A stretch of DNA of 64,000 bases. It comes from Terriglobales bacterium. GTDB lineage: Bacteria > Acidobacteriota > Terriglobia > Bryobacterales > Bryobacteraceae. The stretch spans positions 1 through 64,000 of the forward strand of contig JAIXQP010000037.1 of the NCBI GenBank assembly GCA_027485675.1, given 5' to 3'. A program made the position numbers and the translations under genes. A model generated the notes under the pieces. The model did no database searches, had not been told where the DNA came from, and saw nothing but the letters and a program-made list of their open reading frames with translations. This document shows, piece by piece, positions 18,549 to 28,203 of the stretch; the stretch's first letter is position 1; every line of letters starts with the position of its first letter.

Positions 18549-21500
18549 GTGCTCTCGAACTACTCGACCAATATCTGCGTCAATTGGAGGCTCGGCTCCG
18601 ATTGGCGGCCTGGACGCGCGGCGCCGCCGTGGCGGCCGTGGTCGCGCTGGGGATGACGGTGTTGCTGGTTCTGGTGGCGAACGCCTTTGCCTTTGCCGAT
18701 GCGGTGATGGGCGTGGCGCGCTTCCTGCTCTTCGTCGCGATCGCGCTGGCAATCACGTTCGGCGTGGTGATTCCGCTGCTGCGGATCAACCGGCGGCGGG
18801 CGGCCACGCAGGCCGAGTCGAGGTTCCCGGAGTTCCGCGAGCGCTTGCTGACCTTCATTGAACGGCGGGATAAGAACGACCCGTTCCTTGAACTCGTCGC
18901 GGCCGACGCCTTGCCGGTGGCGCAACAGGCCAACACGGCGGCGCTGGTTTCAACGGCGCGGCTGGCGGCGTTCTGCGCGGCGGCGTTGATGGGCGTGGGC
19001 ATTCTCTTTTGGCTCATTCAGGGCGGGCCGGGATTCATGGGCCACGGGGCGAGCCTGCTGTGGATGGGGGCGCCGAAGACGGGCGGGTCCGGAGCGTTTT
19101 ATGAAGTGGTGGTGAAGCCGGGAACCAAGACAGTGCGGAAGCGCGCCGATGTGTTGATTTCGGCCCAGACGCTGGGCTTCTCGCCGCAACAGGTGCAACT
19201 GTTCGCGCGCTTCGGCAACTCGGCGAAGTGGGAACAGTCGGCGATGCAGCCGCAGTTGCAGGGTACGGGATTTGAGTTCCTGTTTGCGGGTTTGCCGGAT
19301 TCTGTCGAGTACTATGTCGCCGCGGGGCCGGTGAAGAGTCCGGTTTATAAGTTGACGGCGTTGGAGCTGCCGGGGGTGAAGCGGATCCGGGTGACCTATC
19401 AGTATCCGCGGGGCTTGGGTATGCCGAACGTCACCGAGGAGAACGGGGGCGACCTGCGGGCGCTGATCGGGACCGAGGCGAACGTGGAAGTGGAGTTCGA
19501 TAAGCCGATGGCGAAGGGCCTGCTGTTTATTGACAGCGAGAAGCAGGTGGCGTTGACGCCGGGCGACGGGACGTGGGCCTCGGCGAAGGTGAAGATCGAG
19601 AAGGATGGTGTCTACCATGTGGCGGCGGTGGAGCCGAGCGAAGTGGTGCGCCTGAGCGATGACTACTTCATTGAGGCGCGAAAGGACGAAGAGGCGGTTC
19701 TGAAGATCCGCAAGCCGGGCAAGGACGCCAAGGTGAGCCCGCTTGAAGAGGTGCCGATTGAGGTGGAGGCCACCGACGATTTCGGCCTGCGCGAAGTGAA
19801 GCTGTTCTATTCGGTGAACGGCGGCGAGGAGCGGATGGTGAACCTGTTGACGCAGCCGAACGCGAAGTCCGTTAGCGGGAAGGCAATGCTCTCGCTCGAA
19901 GAGTTCAAGCTGGTGCCGGGGGATGTCGTTTCGATCTGGGCTTCGGCCAAGGACGCGAGCCGGACGACGCAGACGGACATGTACTTCCTGGAGGCGCAGC
20001 CTTACGAGAAGGAGTACTCGCAGAGCCAGCAGAGCGGCGGCGGGGGCGGCGGCGGCGAGCAGGATGACAACAACGTCACCAAGCGGCAGAAGGAGATTAT
20101 CGCGGCGACTTGGAACCAGCTGCGGAACCGGTTTGCGGATCCGAAGGCGACGGCGGAGAACGCGCGCTTCCTTTCGGAGACGCAGGCCAAGCTGAAGGAG
20201 CAGGCCAAGAACCTGGCGACGCGCATGAACCGGCGCGAACTTTCGGGGTCGAACGAGGAGTTCAAGAAGTTCGAGAAGGACATCAGCTCCGCCGTGGCCG
20301 CGATGGGCGTGGCGGCGGACAAGCTGAAGGCGCAGGGCTTCAAGGATGCGCTGCCGCATGAGCAGCAGGCGCTGCAGCATCTGATGCGGGCCGAGAGCGT
20401 GTTCAAGCAGATTCAGGTGGCGATGGGCCAGCGCGGCGGCGGGGGCGGTGGGGGTGGCGGCGCGGCGCGCGACCTCGAGAACCTGTTCGACCTGGAGCTC
20501 GATACCGAGAAGAATCAGTACGAGACGAACCAGAGCCAGCAGTCGGCTGAGCAGCGGGCCAAGGAAGTGGATGAGGCGATGCAGCGGCTCGAGCAGTTGG
20601 CGCGCCGGCAGCAGGAGTTGGCGCAGCAACAACAGCAGGGCAAGCAGAGCTTCCAGCAGAAGTGGCAGCAGGAGCAGTTGAAGCGCGAAGCCGAGGAGTT
20701 GAAGCGGCAGATGGAGCAGTTGGCGCGCGGCGAGCAGTCGCAGCAGCAGCAGGGTCAGCAAGGGCAGCAGGGTCAGCAAGGGCAGCAGGGTCAGCAAGGC
20801 GGCCAGCAGCAGCGCCAGCAACAGCAACAGGCCTCGGCGTCGTCGCGGCTGAAGCAGATGGCCGGGCAACAACAGCAGCAGGATCCGCGGCTGAAGGAAG
20901 CGATTGACCGCCTCGAACAGGCCACGCGGAACATGCAGCGCGAAGACCAGCAGCAGCGGGCCGCCGAGCAGCTACGGGAGGCCGGCAACCAGTTGCGCGG
21001 CATGCGCCAGGAGCAGGCTTCGAGTTCGATGGGCAGTATTGCCGATCGCACTAAAGAGTTGGCCGAACAGCAGCAGGCGCTGTCGGATCAGATTCAGAAG
21101 GAGTTTGGCACCAAGGCCGGCGAACGGGCGCAGCAGGGTCAGAAGATGGAGATCCAGCGGCAGATGGGCCGGACCAAGCAGCAGATGGGCGAGAAGATCG
21201 CTCAGCTTGAGCGGGATATGCAGCAGGCTGCCGGCGAGATGCAGGGGTCAAACAAGGAAGCCGCCCGGAAGTTGCGGGAGGCGCTGGGGCAGATGCAGCA
21301 GGACCAGATGGCCATCCGCATGAAGTATGGGGCGCAGTACTTTAACCAGGGCTTGGCGCCGTATCTCGGGCAGCGCGAGGAGTCGCTCGCCAAGGACATG
21401 CAGAAGCTGCGGGAGAAGATTGGCGCCGCGCAGGAGGCGATGAACAAGCCGGGGCAGCAGGGCACCAAGATGGAGCAGGGGTTGGCCGGGGTGGAGCGTC

Positions 21501-22210
21501 TGCGGGAGCAGGTCCGGCAGATGACGGCGCGCGGCCAGCAGCAGGGGCAGCAAGGCCAACAGGGCCAGGGCCAGCAGCCGGGGCAACAGGGCCAAGGTCA
21601 ACAGCAGGGCCAGCAAGGGCAGCAAGGCCAGGGTGGTCAACAAGGTCAACAGGGCCAGCAGGGGCAGGGTGGCCAGCAAGGGCAGCAGAGTCAGCAGGGG
21701 CAAGGCGGCCAGCAGGGTCAGGGCGGCCAGCAGGGTCAGGGCGGCCAGCGCGGCGGCGGGCAGCAGCCCGGCGACCGGGAAGGCCAGCAGACGGCCGGCG
21801 GCCAACGCGGCGACGAGCGCGGCATGTCAGCGATGAACCGCGGCGACCGTCCCCTCCAGTCCATGGCGGGCGGGGCGAGCCGGGCGTGGCGCGAAGGCAT
21901 GCAGAGCTTGAATGAACTGCGCTCCGCCGCCGGCGATTCGCCGGAGACGCAGCGCGAGATCGATGCCATGATCCGCGAGATGCAGAAGCTCGATCCCAAC
22001 AAGTTCCCCGGTAACCCGGCGCTGCTTGAACAGATCCGGACGCAGTTCCTGCCGAGCCTCGAACAGTTGGAGTTGAAGCTGCGGCGCGAACTCGAAGGCC
22101 AGCAGACGGGCAATGTCCGCAGCGGTATCCAGGAGCGGATCCCGGCGGGCTACGCCGATCAGGTGGCGGACTACTTCCGGCGTCTCAGCCGGGGCACGGC
22201 GAAGAAGTAA
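18545..22210 (+). CDS. DUF4175-like large membrane protein with Gln/Gly-rich tracts
   Basis: The 1,221-residue product has two N-terminal membrane helices (about 24-46 and 55-75) and a third near 137-158, then beta-sandwich domains to about residue 480. The rest is mostly predicted coiled coil, rich in Gln, with glycine tracts near 500 and 630, a GQQGQQ tract near 732-760 and a long one near 997-1075. The layout fits DUF4175-type proteins found at the end of MoxR/Bat operons. I start at the ATG at 18545, which overlaps the BatA stop as ATGA. The long extracytoplasmic part could span the periplasm or bind the VWA proteins; this is inference. Confidence 0.78.
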   Translation: MSALELLDQYLRQLEARLRLAAWTRGAAVAAVVALGMTVLLVLVANAFAFADAVMGVARFLLFVAIALAITFGVVIPLLRINRRRAATQAESRFPEFRERLLTFIERRDKNDPFLELVAADALPVAQQANTAALVSTARLAAFCAAALMGVGILFWLIQGGPGFMGHGASLLWMGAPKTGGSGAFYEVVVKPGTKTVRKRADVLISAQTLGFSPQQVQLFARFGNSAKWEQSAMQPQLQGTGFEFLFAGLPDSVEYYVAAGPVKSPVYKLTALELPGVKRIRVTYQYPRGLGMPNVTEENGGDLRALIGTEANVEVEFDKPMAKGLLFIDSEKQVALTPGDGTWASAKVKIEKDGVYHVAAVEPSEVVRLSDDYFIEARKDEEAVLKIRKPGKDAKVSPLEEVPIEVEATDDFGLREVKLFYSVNGGEERMVNLLTQPNAKSVSGKAMLSLEEFKLVPGDVVSIWASAKDASRTTQTDMYFLEAQPYEKEYSQSQQSGGGGGGGEQDDNNVTKRQKEIIAATWNQLRNRFADPKATAENARFLSETQAKLKEQAKNLATRMNRRELSGSNEEFKKFEKDISSAVAAMGVAADKLKAQGFKDALPHEQQALQHLMRAESVFKQIQVAMGQRGGGGGGGGGAARDLENLFDLELDTEKNQYETNQSQQSAEQRAKEVDEAMQRLEQLARRQQELAQQQQQGKQSFQQKWQQEQLKREAEELKRQMEQLARGEQSQQQQGQQGQQGQQGQQGQQGGQQQRQQQQQASASSRLKQMAGQQQQQDPRLKEAIDRLEQATRNMQREDQQQRAAEQLREAGNQLRGMRQEQASSSMGSIADRTKELAEQQQALSDQIQKEFGTKAGERAQQGQKMEIQRQMGRTKQQMGEKIAQLERDMQQAAGEMQGSNKEAARKLREALGQMQQDQMAIRMKYGAQYFNQGLAPYLGQREESLAKDMQKLREKIGAAQEAMNKPGQQGTKMEQGLAGVERLREQVRQMTARGQQQGQQGQQGQGQQPGQQGQGQQQGQQGQQGQGGQQGQQGQQGQGGQQGQQSQQGQGGQQGQGGQQGQGGQRGGGQQPGDREGQQTAGGQRGDERGMSAMNRGDRPLQSMAGGASRAWREGMQSLNELRSAAGDSPETQREIDAMIREMQKLDPNKFPGNPALLEQIRTQFLPSLEQLELKLRRELEGQQTGNVRSGIQERIPAGYADQVADYFRRLSRGTAKK
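20753..20800 (+). repeat. 18-base tandem repeat encoding GQQGQQ
   Basis: Inside the DUF4175-like gene the unit GGTCAGCAAGGGCAGCAG occurs at 20753-20770 and again, identical, at 20771-20788, followed by a partial third copy. The identity at DNA level suggests recent slippage expansion rather than old codon bias. Confidence 0.8.
21535..21765 (+). repeat. Long Gln/Gly-coding low-complexity repeat
   Basis: About 230 bases of the DUF4175-like gene encode GQQ, GQG and GGQQGQ units (cagcaaggccaacagggccag-like). Copies are irregular in length. The tract is likely to vary between strains and to be unreliable in short-read assemblies. Confidence 0.8.
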
Positions 22211-22217
22211 ACCCGCT

Positions 22218-23012
22218 CTAGACAGGGAACCGGAGCCTGAGCAGGGTGGCCGGTTCCATGTAGAGTCCCTGCCACTGCACCCCAAAGTGCAGGTGGGGCC
22301 CGGTGACGCGGCCGGAGCCTCCGCTCAGCGCGAGCGGCTGCCGCTGCTCGACGGTGTCCCCCTCTTTCACTTCGAACTTTGAGAGGTGCATGTAGAGCGA
22401 GAAGAGGCCTTCGCCGTGGTCGAGGACGACGAACCCTCCTTCGTAGTACATCTCGCGGGCGAGCAGGACTTTGCCGGCATGGGTGGCGGTGATGGGCGTG
22501 CCGATGGCGGCGCGGAAGTCGAGGCCCTGGTGGATGCTGCGCGTCTTGCCGTTATAAGTGCGGCGGGTGCCGAACGGGGAGGTTTGCGGGGTATCGGCCG
22601 GCGCGGCGAAGGGTCCCTTCCAGCGCCGGGGGGAGCGGGTGGCGAACACCTCCTTCTTCACCGCGGCCTCTTCTTTGATCCGCTTCTGCACCTGGGGCGG
22701 CGGGGTAACGAATTGGGGCGGAACGGTGATGATTCCGCTGCGGTACTGGTGCCGGGCGATCGGGACGGTATGCGTTTCGCCGCTTGCGAGCGTCAGCTTC
22801 AGCGGTCCCGGCTTCACCTCGAGGCCAACGGCGGCGAGGGCGACGCCGTCCGCGGAGAAGGCGAGCGGGCGGTCGAGCCAAGTGGCCGTGGTGGGCCCGC
22901 TGGGCAGCTTGAAGAGGATGGGCGAGCCGGGGAACGGCGCGGCGGGCGCGATGGTGAGTCCCGGGGTTTGCGCGGCGAGCGGGAGCGCGGCGAGGAAGGT
23001 GCGGCGGAGCAT
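22218..23012 (-). CDS. M23 (LytM) family metallopeptidase
   Basis: The 264-residue product has an N-terminal signal (MLRRTFLAALPLAAQ), a beta-rich domain to about residue 125 and a complete M23 domain. Zinc ligands are H161 and D165 (HQGLDF) and H242 in GPHLHFG; H209 (LYMHL) and H240 complete the active site. All needed residues are present, so it is probably an active peptidoglycan endopeptidase in the periplasm. It lies tail to tail with the DUF4175-like gene, 7 bases away, and 12 bases downstream of the NHL-protein gene on the same strand. Confidence 0.9.
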   Translation of the reverse strand: MLRRTFLAALPLAAQTPGLTIAPAAPFPGSPILFKLPSGPTTATWLDRPLAFSADGVALAAVGLEVKPGPLKLTLASGETHTVPIARHQYRSGIITVPPQFVTPPPQVQKRIKEEAAVKKEVFATRSPRRWKGPFAAPADTPQTSPFGTRRTYNGKTRSIHQGLDFRAAIGTPITATHAGKVLLAREMYYEGGFVVLDHGEGLFSLYMHLSKFEVKEGDTVEQRQPLALSGGSGRVTGPHLHFGVQWQGLYMEPATLLRLRFPV

Positions 23013-23021
23013 CTGCTCCCG

Positions 23022-23027
23022 AGATTA
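23022..23027 (-). promoter_or_regulatory. Candidate -10 element (TAATCT) for the M23 gene
   Basis: On the minus strand TAATCT lies nine bases before the ATG at 23012. It overlaps the end of the NHL gene, so the M23 gene may have its own promoter with a very short leader that contains CGGGAG. Confidence 0.35.
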
Positions 23028-25697
23028 GCGCAGATAGAAGGGGGTGCTGGCTTCGGTGGAGGCCTGGCCGATGCGGAGGCGGACCGGGTGCGCGCCGGCC
23101 GGGAAAAAGCCGGAGGGCGAGCGGAAGTTGATTTGAATGACGCCGGGGAAGCCGGGCGCCGCGCCGATCCAGACGATGGGCGCCGCGGCGCCGCCAATCG
23201 TGAGTTGCGCCGGCAGCACCGGGGTGGGGAAGGGCGCGTCGATGGTCAATTGGCCGTCGACCGGTTCGGGGTTCAGGCGGCCGATGCCGGTGGCGTAGAG
23301 GACCAGAACTTCGCCGCGGGGCGCCGGATTGAGGGCGCTGTTCACCGACCCGTCCGGATGGATCGCGCCGACCGGGAAGAAGCCGGGGACGGCCTCGGCC
23401 AGCGTACCGGCCTGGGTGGCGCGGAGTTGATTCCGATGGCGGACTTCGATGACGGCGCGGCCGCTGGTGCCCGTGCGGTTGGGGACCTGCAAGTTGATCT
23501 GCGACTTCGAGACGTAGAGCAGCGGCGCGGCAATGCCGTTGACGGTCACTTCCACGTCGCCGAGCCGGGTGCTGAGCTGGTTGTTAAGCGCGGGGGCGAT
23601 GATGGGGTCCGCCGGGCCCAGATCGACGCCATAGAGGGTGAGCAGCATGCCGGGGGCGAGTTGGGTCTCCTGATTGGTGCCGACGTGGACGAAGCGGAGT
23701 TGCGGGGTTTCGACGGCAGGCGGCGGGACGGCATCGTTGTTGGGAACGAGGCGGCGAATGCGATGGTTGGCGGCGTCGGCGATCAGCAGGTTGCCGGCGG
23801 AGTCGAAGGTAAGGCCGGAGGGGAAGTTCAGCCGGCCATCGGCGGCGGGTCCGCCATCGCCGGAGAAGCCGGGCAGGCCCGTTCCGGCGATGGTGGTGGC
23901 GTTGCCTTGCGGGTCGATGCGGCGGATGCGATGGTTGGCGGTGTCGGCGACGAAGACGGCGCCGTCGGCGGCCACGGCTAGGCCCGAGGGGCTGGCCAGG
24001 GAGTCGTCGGCGAGGGAGGTGATGGTGCCGGTGAGATCGATGCGGCGAATGCGGTTGTTGCCGGAGTCGGCGATGTAGAGCTGGCCGGTGCGGTCGAAGG
24101 CGAGGGCGGTGGGCAAGTTGAGTTGGGCGAAGACGGCGACGTTGCCATCGCCGCTGAAGCCGGCTCCGTTGACGGTACCGGCGTAGGTGGTGATGATGCC
24201 GGCCATCGAAACGCGGCGGACGCGATGGTTCTTCGAGTCGGCGATGAAGAACTCGTTTGAGTTGGGGTCGGCGAGGACGGCGGAGGGGGAGTCGAGCATG
24301 GCGGCGGGCGCCGGGCTGCCGTCGCCGCGGAAGCCGTTGAAGTTGTTACCGGCGATGGTGGTAATGACGCCGTTGACGGCGATGCGGCGGATGGCGTGGT
24401 TGGCGGTGTCGGCGATGAGGAGATTGCCGAAGCGATCGAAGGAGAGGCCGCGGGGGCCGTTGAGCTTGGCCAGATGGGCGGGGCCACCATCGCCGGAGAA
24501 GCCGGGGACGCCGGTTCCGGCGATGGTGGTGATGGAGCCGTCGAGGGAGATGCGGCGGATGCGATGGTTCCGCTCGTCGGCGATGAACAGGTTGCCGCTG
24601 GGGTCGTAGGCCACGGCGGCGGGATTGTTGAAGCGGGCGGCGTCGGCGGGGCCGTTGTCGCCGGTCAGGGTGTTGCCGCTGGCGCCGGCGACGATGGTGG
24701 CCTGGTTGTTGGTGCTGATGCGATGGACGACGGCGCGGTTGGCGTAGAAGGCGTTGCCGCGGTTGTCGACCGTGACGGCCGGGCCGCCGGCGGGAAGCAG
24801 AATGACTTCGCCCTGGCCGGTACGCTTGAGGGCGGCGTCCTTGCGGGCGTCGGCGATAAACAGGTTGCCGAGGGCATCGACGGCGACGCCGGTGGGGGAG
24901 AACAGCGGCTCGCGGATGGCGGCGGCGGGGGCGTAGGCGCCGATGAGGCCGCGGGCGATGCGGCGGATGCGCTGGGCGCCGGCTTCGGCGACGAGCAGGC
25001 CGCCTTGCGGGTCGATCCAGAGCCCGGCGGGGTTGCGAAGGCTCGAACGGATGGCGGCGATATCGTTGGCGCCGTAGCCGGGGGCGCCGGTGCCGGCGTG
25101 GAGGCGGAAGGTGCCGTCGGTCGAGACCGAATAGATGCGGTGGGCATCGAAATCGGAGATGTACAGGGTGCCATCGGGATCGACGGCGACGTTGCGGGGG
25201 GTGGTGAAGCGGATGGTGGTGGCGGGAGAGCCTTCGCTGGGCGCGTTGGCGGGGTTGGCGCCGCCGCCGGCATAGGTGGTGATGCGGCCTTGCGGGGTGA
25301 CGCGGCGGATGACGCGGTTGCCGAGGTCGGCGATGTAGAGGTTGTTGGCGCGGTCGAGGGCGAGGCCGTAGGGGGAGGCGAGTTGAGCGTCGGCGGCGGG
25401 GCCGTTATCGCCGGAGTAGCCGAGGGTGCCGTTGCCGGCGACGGTGGTGAGGATGCCGGCCGGGGAGAGGCGGCGGACGCGGTGTTCGGCGGCGTCGGCG
25501 ATGTAGAGATTGCCGTCGGTATCGAAGGCGAGGCCTTCGGCCTGGGTGAGGAGGGCTTGGAGGGCGGGGAGGTTATCGCCTGCGTTGGCGGAGCCGGCGA
25601 TACTCTGGATCCGGTACGCCGGTGGGGGGATCTGGGGAAAGAGGAGACTGGAGTAGACCAGCCCCCAGATAGCCATATTCCGTTTCTGACCGCGCAT
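23025..25697 (-). CDS. Secreted NHL-repeat beta-propeller with Solibacter-type C-terminal domain
   Basis: The 890-residue product has a signal peptide and about a dozen NHL repeats with the core LYIADAANHRIRRI, often followed by TTIAGTGxPGFSGDGGPA. The last 210 residues form the beta domain typical of Solibacter-group surface proteins (LYGVDLGPAD, VTVNGIAAPLLYVSKSQINL, EVLVLYATGIGRLNP). The ATG at 25697 is chosen because GAGGAAAA stands about ten bases upstream on the minus strand; the reading frame further upstream is an artefact antisense to the protease gene. NHL propellers usually mediate protein or ligand contact. It diverges from the matrixin-like gene with 72 bases between starts. Confidence 0.85.
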   Translation of the reverse strand: MRGQKRNMAIWGLVYSSLLFPQIPPPAYRIQSIAGSANAGDNLPALQALLTQAEGLAFDTDGNLYIADAAEHRVRRLSPAGILTTVAGNGTLGYSGDNGPAADAQLASPYGLALDRANNLYIADLGNRVIRRVTPQGRITTYAGGGANPANAPSEGSPATTIRFTTPRNVAVDPDGTLYISDFDAHRIYSVSTDGTFRLHAGTGAPGYGANDIAAIRSSLRNPAGLWIDPQGGLLVAEAGAQRIRRIARGLIGAYAPAAAIREPLFSPTGVAVDALGNLFIADARKDAALKRTGQGEVILLPAGGPAVTVDNRGNAFYANRAVVHRISTNNQATIVAGASGNTLTGDNGPADAARFNNPAAVAYDPSGNLFIADERNHRIRRISLDGSITTIAGTGVPGFSGDGGPAHLAKLNGPRGLSFDRFGNLLIADTANHAIRRIAVNGVITTIAGNNFNGFRGDGSPAPAAMLDSPSAVLADPNSNEFFIADSKNHRVRRVSMAGIITTYAGTVNGAGFSGDGNVAVFAQLNLPTALAFDRTGQLYIADSGNNRIRRIDLTGTITSLADDSLASPSGLAVAADGAVFVADTANHRIRRIDPQGNATTIAGTGLPGFSGDGGPAADGRLNFPSGLTFDSAGNLLIADAANHRIRRLVPNNDAVPPPAVETPQLRFVHVGTNQETQLAPGMLLTLYGVDLGPADPIIAPALNNQLSTRLGDVEVTVNGIAAPLLYVSKSQINLQVPNRTGTSGRAVIEVRHRNQLRATQAGTLAEAVPGFFPVGAIHPDGSVNSALNPAPRGEVLVLYATGIGRLNPEPVDGQLTIDAPFPTPVLPAQLTIGGAAAPIVWIGAAPGFPGVIQINFRSPSGFFPAGAHPVRLRIGQASTEASTPFYLR

Positions 25698-25769
25698 ACG
25701 AGTGTTTTCCTCGGTTGGTAAGTGGGAACGAGCCGGAAAAGCTCTCAGCGGTGATCGATATGGCAGTAT

Positions 25770-27620
25770 ATGAAAATCCAAGTGGTTGGCCTGGTGGTTA
25801 CAGGTCTGTTGCTTGCTGGCGGGGCGTGGGGTCAGGGGACCTTGGGCTTGAAGCGCGGCGGGGAGCGGCGGGGCATTTCCTGGGCAAAGCCGAAGTCCCG
25901 GCAGGCGTTGCGGGCGCACTACCTCGTGGAACTGCGGAATCCGCCGACGCCGGAGCTGTTGCGCAGTATTGAGGGCAACGGGCAGCGGGTGGTTTCCTAT
26001 GTGCCGGTGAATGGGTTTATTTTGGCGGTGGAAGGGGAGCCGCGGCTGGGGGACTTGGATGTGGTTTCGGCCGGGCCGCTCGATCCGGCGGACAAGTTGA
26101 GCCGGGAGATTGGCGGGGGCCGGGCAGGCAGGCGGGGTTATGTGGTGGAGTTCCATGGGGATATCCCGTGGGAGGAACGGCGGGCGTTGATTGCCGAGTC
26201 CGGTTTGGAGTTGCGGGACCATCCGGATCTGGTGGGCGACCAGATGCTGGTGCGGGGGACGGTAGCGCAGTTGGAGGCGCTGGCGACGTGGGACGAGGTG
26301 GCTTATGTGTTTCCGGCGAGTAACGAGTTGATGAACGGCTCGCCGCTGATCGGGTGTGCCGGGGCGTCGACCACAGTGGGGCAGGTGGGCGCGCTGGTGC
26401 AGACCATTGGGGAGGGCTGGGACGGGCCCGGGAGAGGGCGGGCGACATTGCAGTTTGCCTATCGGACGTTGAGCCAGAAGATGACCGCCCAGACGCAGCA
26501 GGCGGAGGTGTTCCGGGCGCTGCGGGAGTGGTCGCGGGTGATTCAGGTGGACTTTGTCGAAGGAAGCGACCCGGCGGCGCCGCGGACGATTGGCATTCTG
26601 TGGGGCCGGGGGTCGCACGGAGACGGCTTTGCGTTTGATGGTCCCGGGCGGGTTCTCGCGCACACCTTTTATCCCGCGCCGCCGAACCCGGAGCCGATCG
26701 CGGGGGACTTGCACTTTGACGAGGATGAGAACTGGCAGGTCGGCCGGGACATTGACGTCTACAGCGTGGCGCTCCATGAACTGGGCCATGCTTTGGGCCT
26801 TGGTCATAGTGATGTGCCGGGATCGGTGATGTATGCCTACTACCGGCGTGCCGAGCAGCTCACGACGGAAGACATTACGGCGGCGCAGGGGCTGTATGCG
26901 GGGCGGGAGGGAGCGGGCGCCCCGCCGGCGGCTCCGACGACGCCGACCACTCCGCCAGCGACCCCGACGCCCACGCCGACGCCCAACCCGCCGGCGGCCC
27001 CGACTCCGCCGACCACGCCGCCGACCACGCCGACGACTCCGGCTGTCCTGGCGGTTGAACTCCTCGCGCCGACGGGCAATGTCCAAACGACGGCTATGTC
27101 GATGCCGATGTCCGGGCGGGCGACTGGGGTATCCGGCACGCCAGTGGTCCGTTGGGTAACGGATAAAGGAATGTGGGGCGAGGGAACGGCGACGGCATCG
27201 GGTACGGGAACGTTCGCCTGGTCGGTTGCGACGGTGCGCCTGGTTCCCGGAATGAACACGGTGACGGTGCTCATCTCCGACGCGACCCGCCGGACCGTGG
27301 GCCGGTCGATTCAGGTGCAGGTGGCGGCGACGACGGCGGACCCCGCGGCCGCGCCCCGGCTTACCCTAACCAATCCCGCCAGCTACAGCTTCGTGTGGCC
27401 CAGCGCTTCGGTTACCTTGCGCGGCACGGCCTCTTCGGCGGCCGGCATCAGCCGGGTGACGTGGCGCGTTTCGAACGGAACCACCGGCATCGCTACCGGC
27501 ACGACCACCTGGACGATGACCGGGGTCCGGTTGATCCCTGGATTCAACACGATTACGCTAGTGGCCCGGGACATCCAGGGCCGGGAGACCGAGCAGGTGG
27601 TGACAGTCTTTCGATATTAG
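25770..27620 (+). CDS. Secreted matrixin-like zinc metalloprotease with Pro/Thr linker
   Basis: The 616-residue product has a signal peptide (KIQVVGLVVTGLLLAGGAWGQ), a propeptide-like region, and a metzincin domain with H336-E-L-G-H340-A-L-G-L-G-H346 and a Met-turn at SVMY. A Pro/Thr-rich linker of about 45 residues (PTTPTTPPATPTPTPTP) follows, then two Ig/bacterial beta-sandwich repeats with a shared ending (VRLVPGMNTVTVLISD and VRLIPGFNTITLVARD). It should be exported and cleave proteins outside the cell. The Pro/Thr linker resembles those joining catalytic and binding modules in secreted enzymes. No clear Shine-Dalgarno precedes the ATG. Confidence 0.88.
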   Translation: MKIQVVGLVVTGLLLAGGAWGQGTLGLKRGGERRGISWAKPKSRQALRAHYLVELRNPPTPELLRSIEGNGQRVVSYVPVNGFILAVEGEPRLGDLDVVSAGPLDPADKLSREIGGGRAGRRGYVVEFHGDIPWEERRALIAESGLELRDHPDLVGDQMLVRGTVAQLEALATWDEVAYVFPASNELMNGSPLIGCAGASTTVGQVGALVQTIGEGWDGPGRGRATLQFAYRTLSQKMTAQTQQAEVFRALREWSRVIQVDFVEGSDPAAPRTIGILWGRGSHGDGFAFDGPGRVLAHTFYPAPPNPEPIAGDLHFDEDENWQVGRDIDVYSVALHELGHALGLGHSDVPGSVMYAYYRRAEQLTTEDITAAQGLYAGREGAGAPPAAPTTPTTPPATPTPTPTPNPPAAPTPPTTPPTTPTTPAVLAVELLAPTGNVQTTAMSMPMSGRATGVSGTPVVRWVTDKGMWGEGTATASGTGTFAWSVATVRLVPGMNTVTVLISDATRRTVGRSIQVQVAATTADPAAAPRLTLTNPASYSFVWPSASVTLRGTASSAAGISRVTWRVSNGTTGIATGTTTWTMTGVRLIPGFNTITLVARDIQGRETEQVVTVFRY

Positions 27621-27653
27621 GCGCGAGCCTTGCGTGGGAATCCGCTAAAATGA

Positions 27654-28190
<537 letters not shown>

Positions 28191-28203
28191 AGCAAATAAT
28201 CCC

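Noticed and set aside
18950-20872. A 640-codon Leu/Arg-rich frame antisense to the DUF4175-like gene
   Set aside because: The Leu runs come from CAG/CTG repeats read on the other strand; there is no membrane-protein logic or start signal.
20740-21770. Repeats in the Gln-rich gene as a CRISPR array
   Set aside because: They are in frame, encode GQQ runs and lack unique spacers of constant length.
25698-27086. N-terminal extension of the NHL-repeat protein up to 27086
   Set aside because: The extension is Arg/Pro/His-rich, lies antisense to the matrixin-like gene and would hide the signal peptide that begins at 25697.
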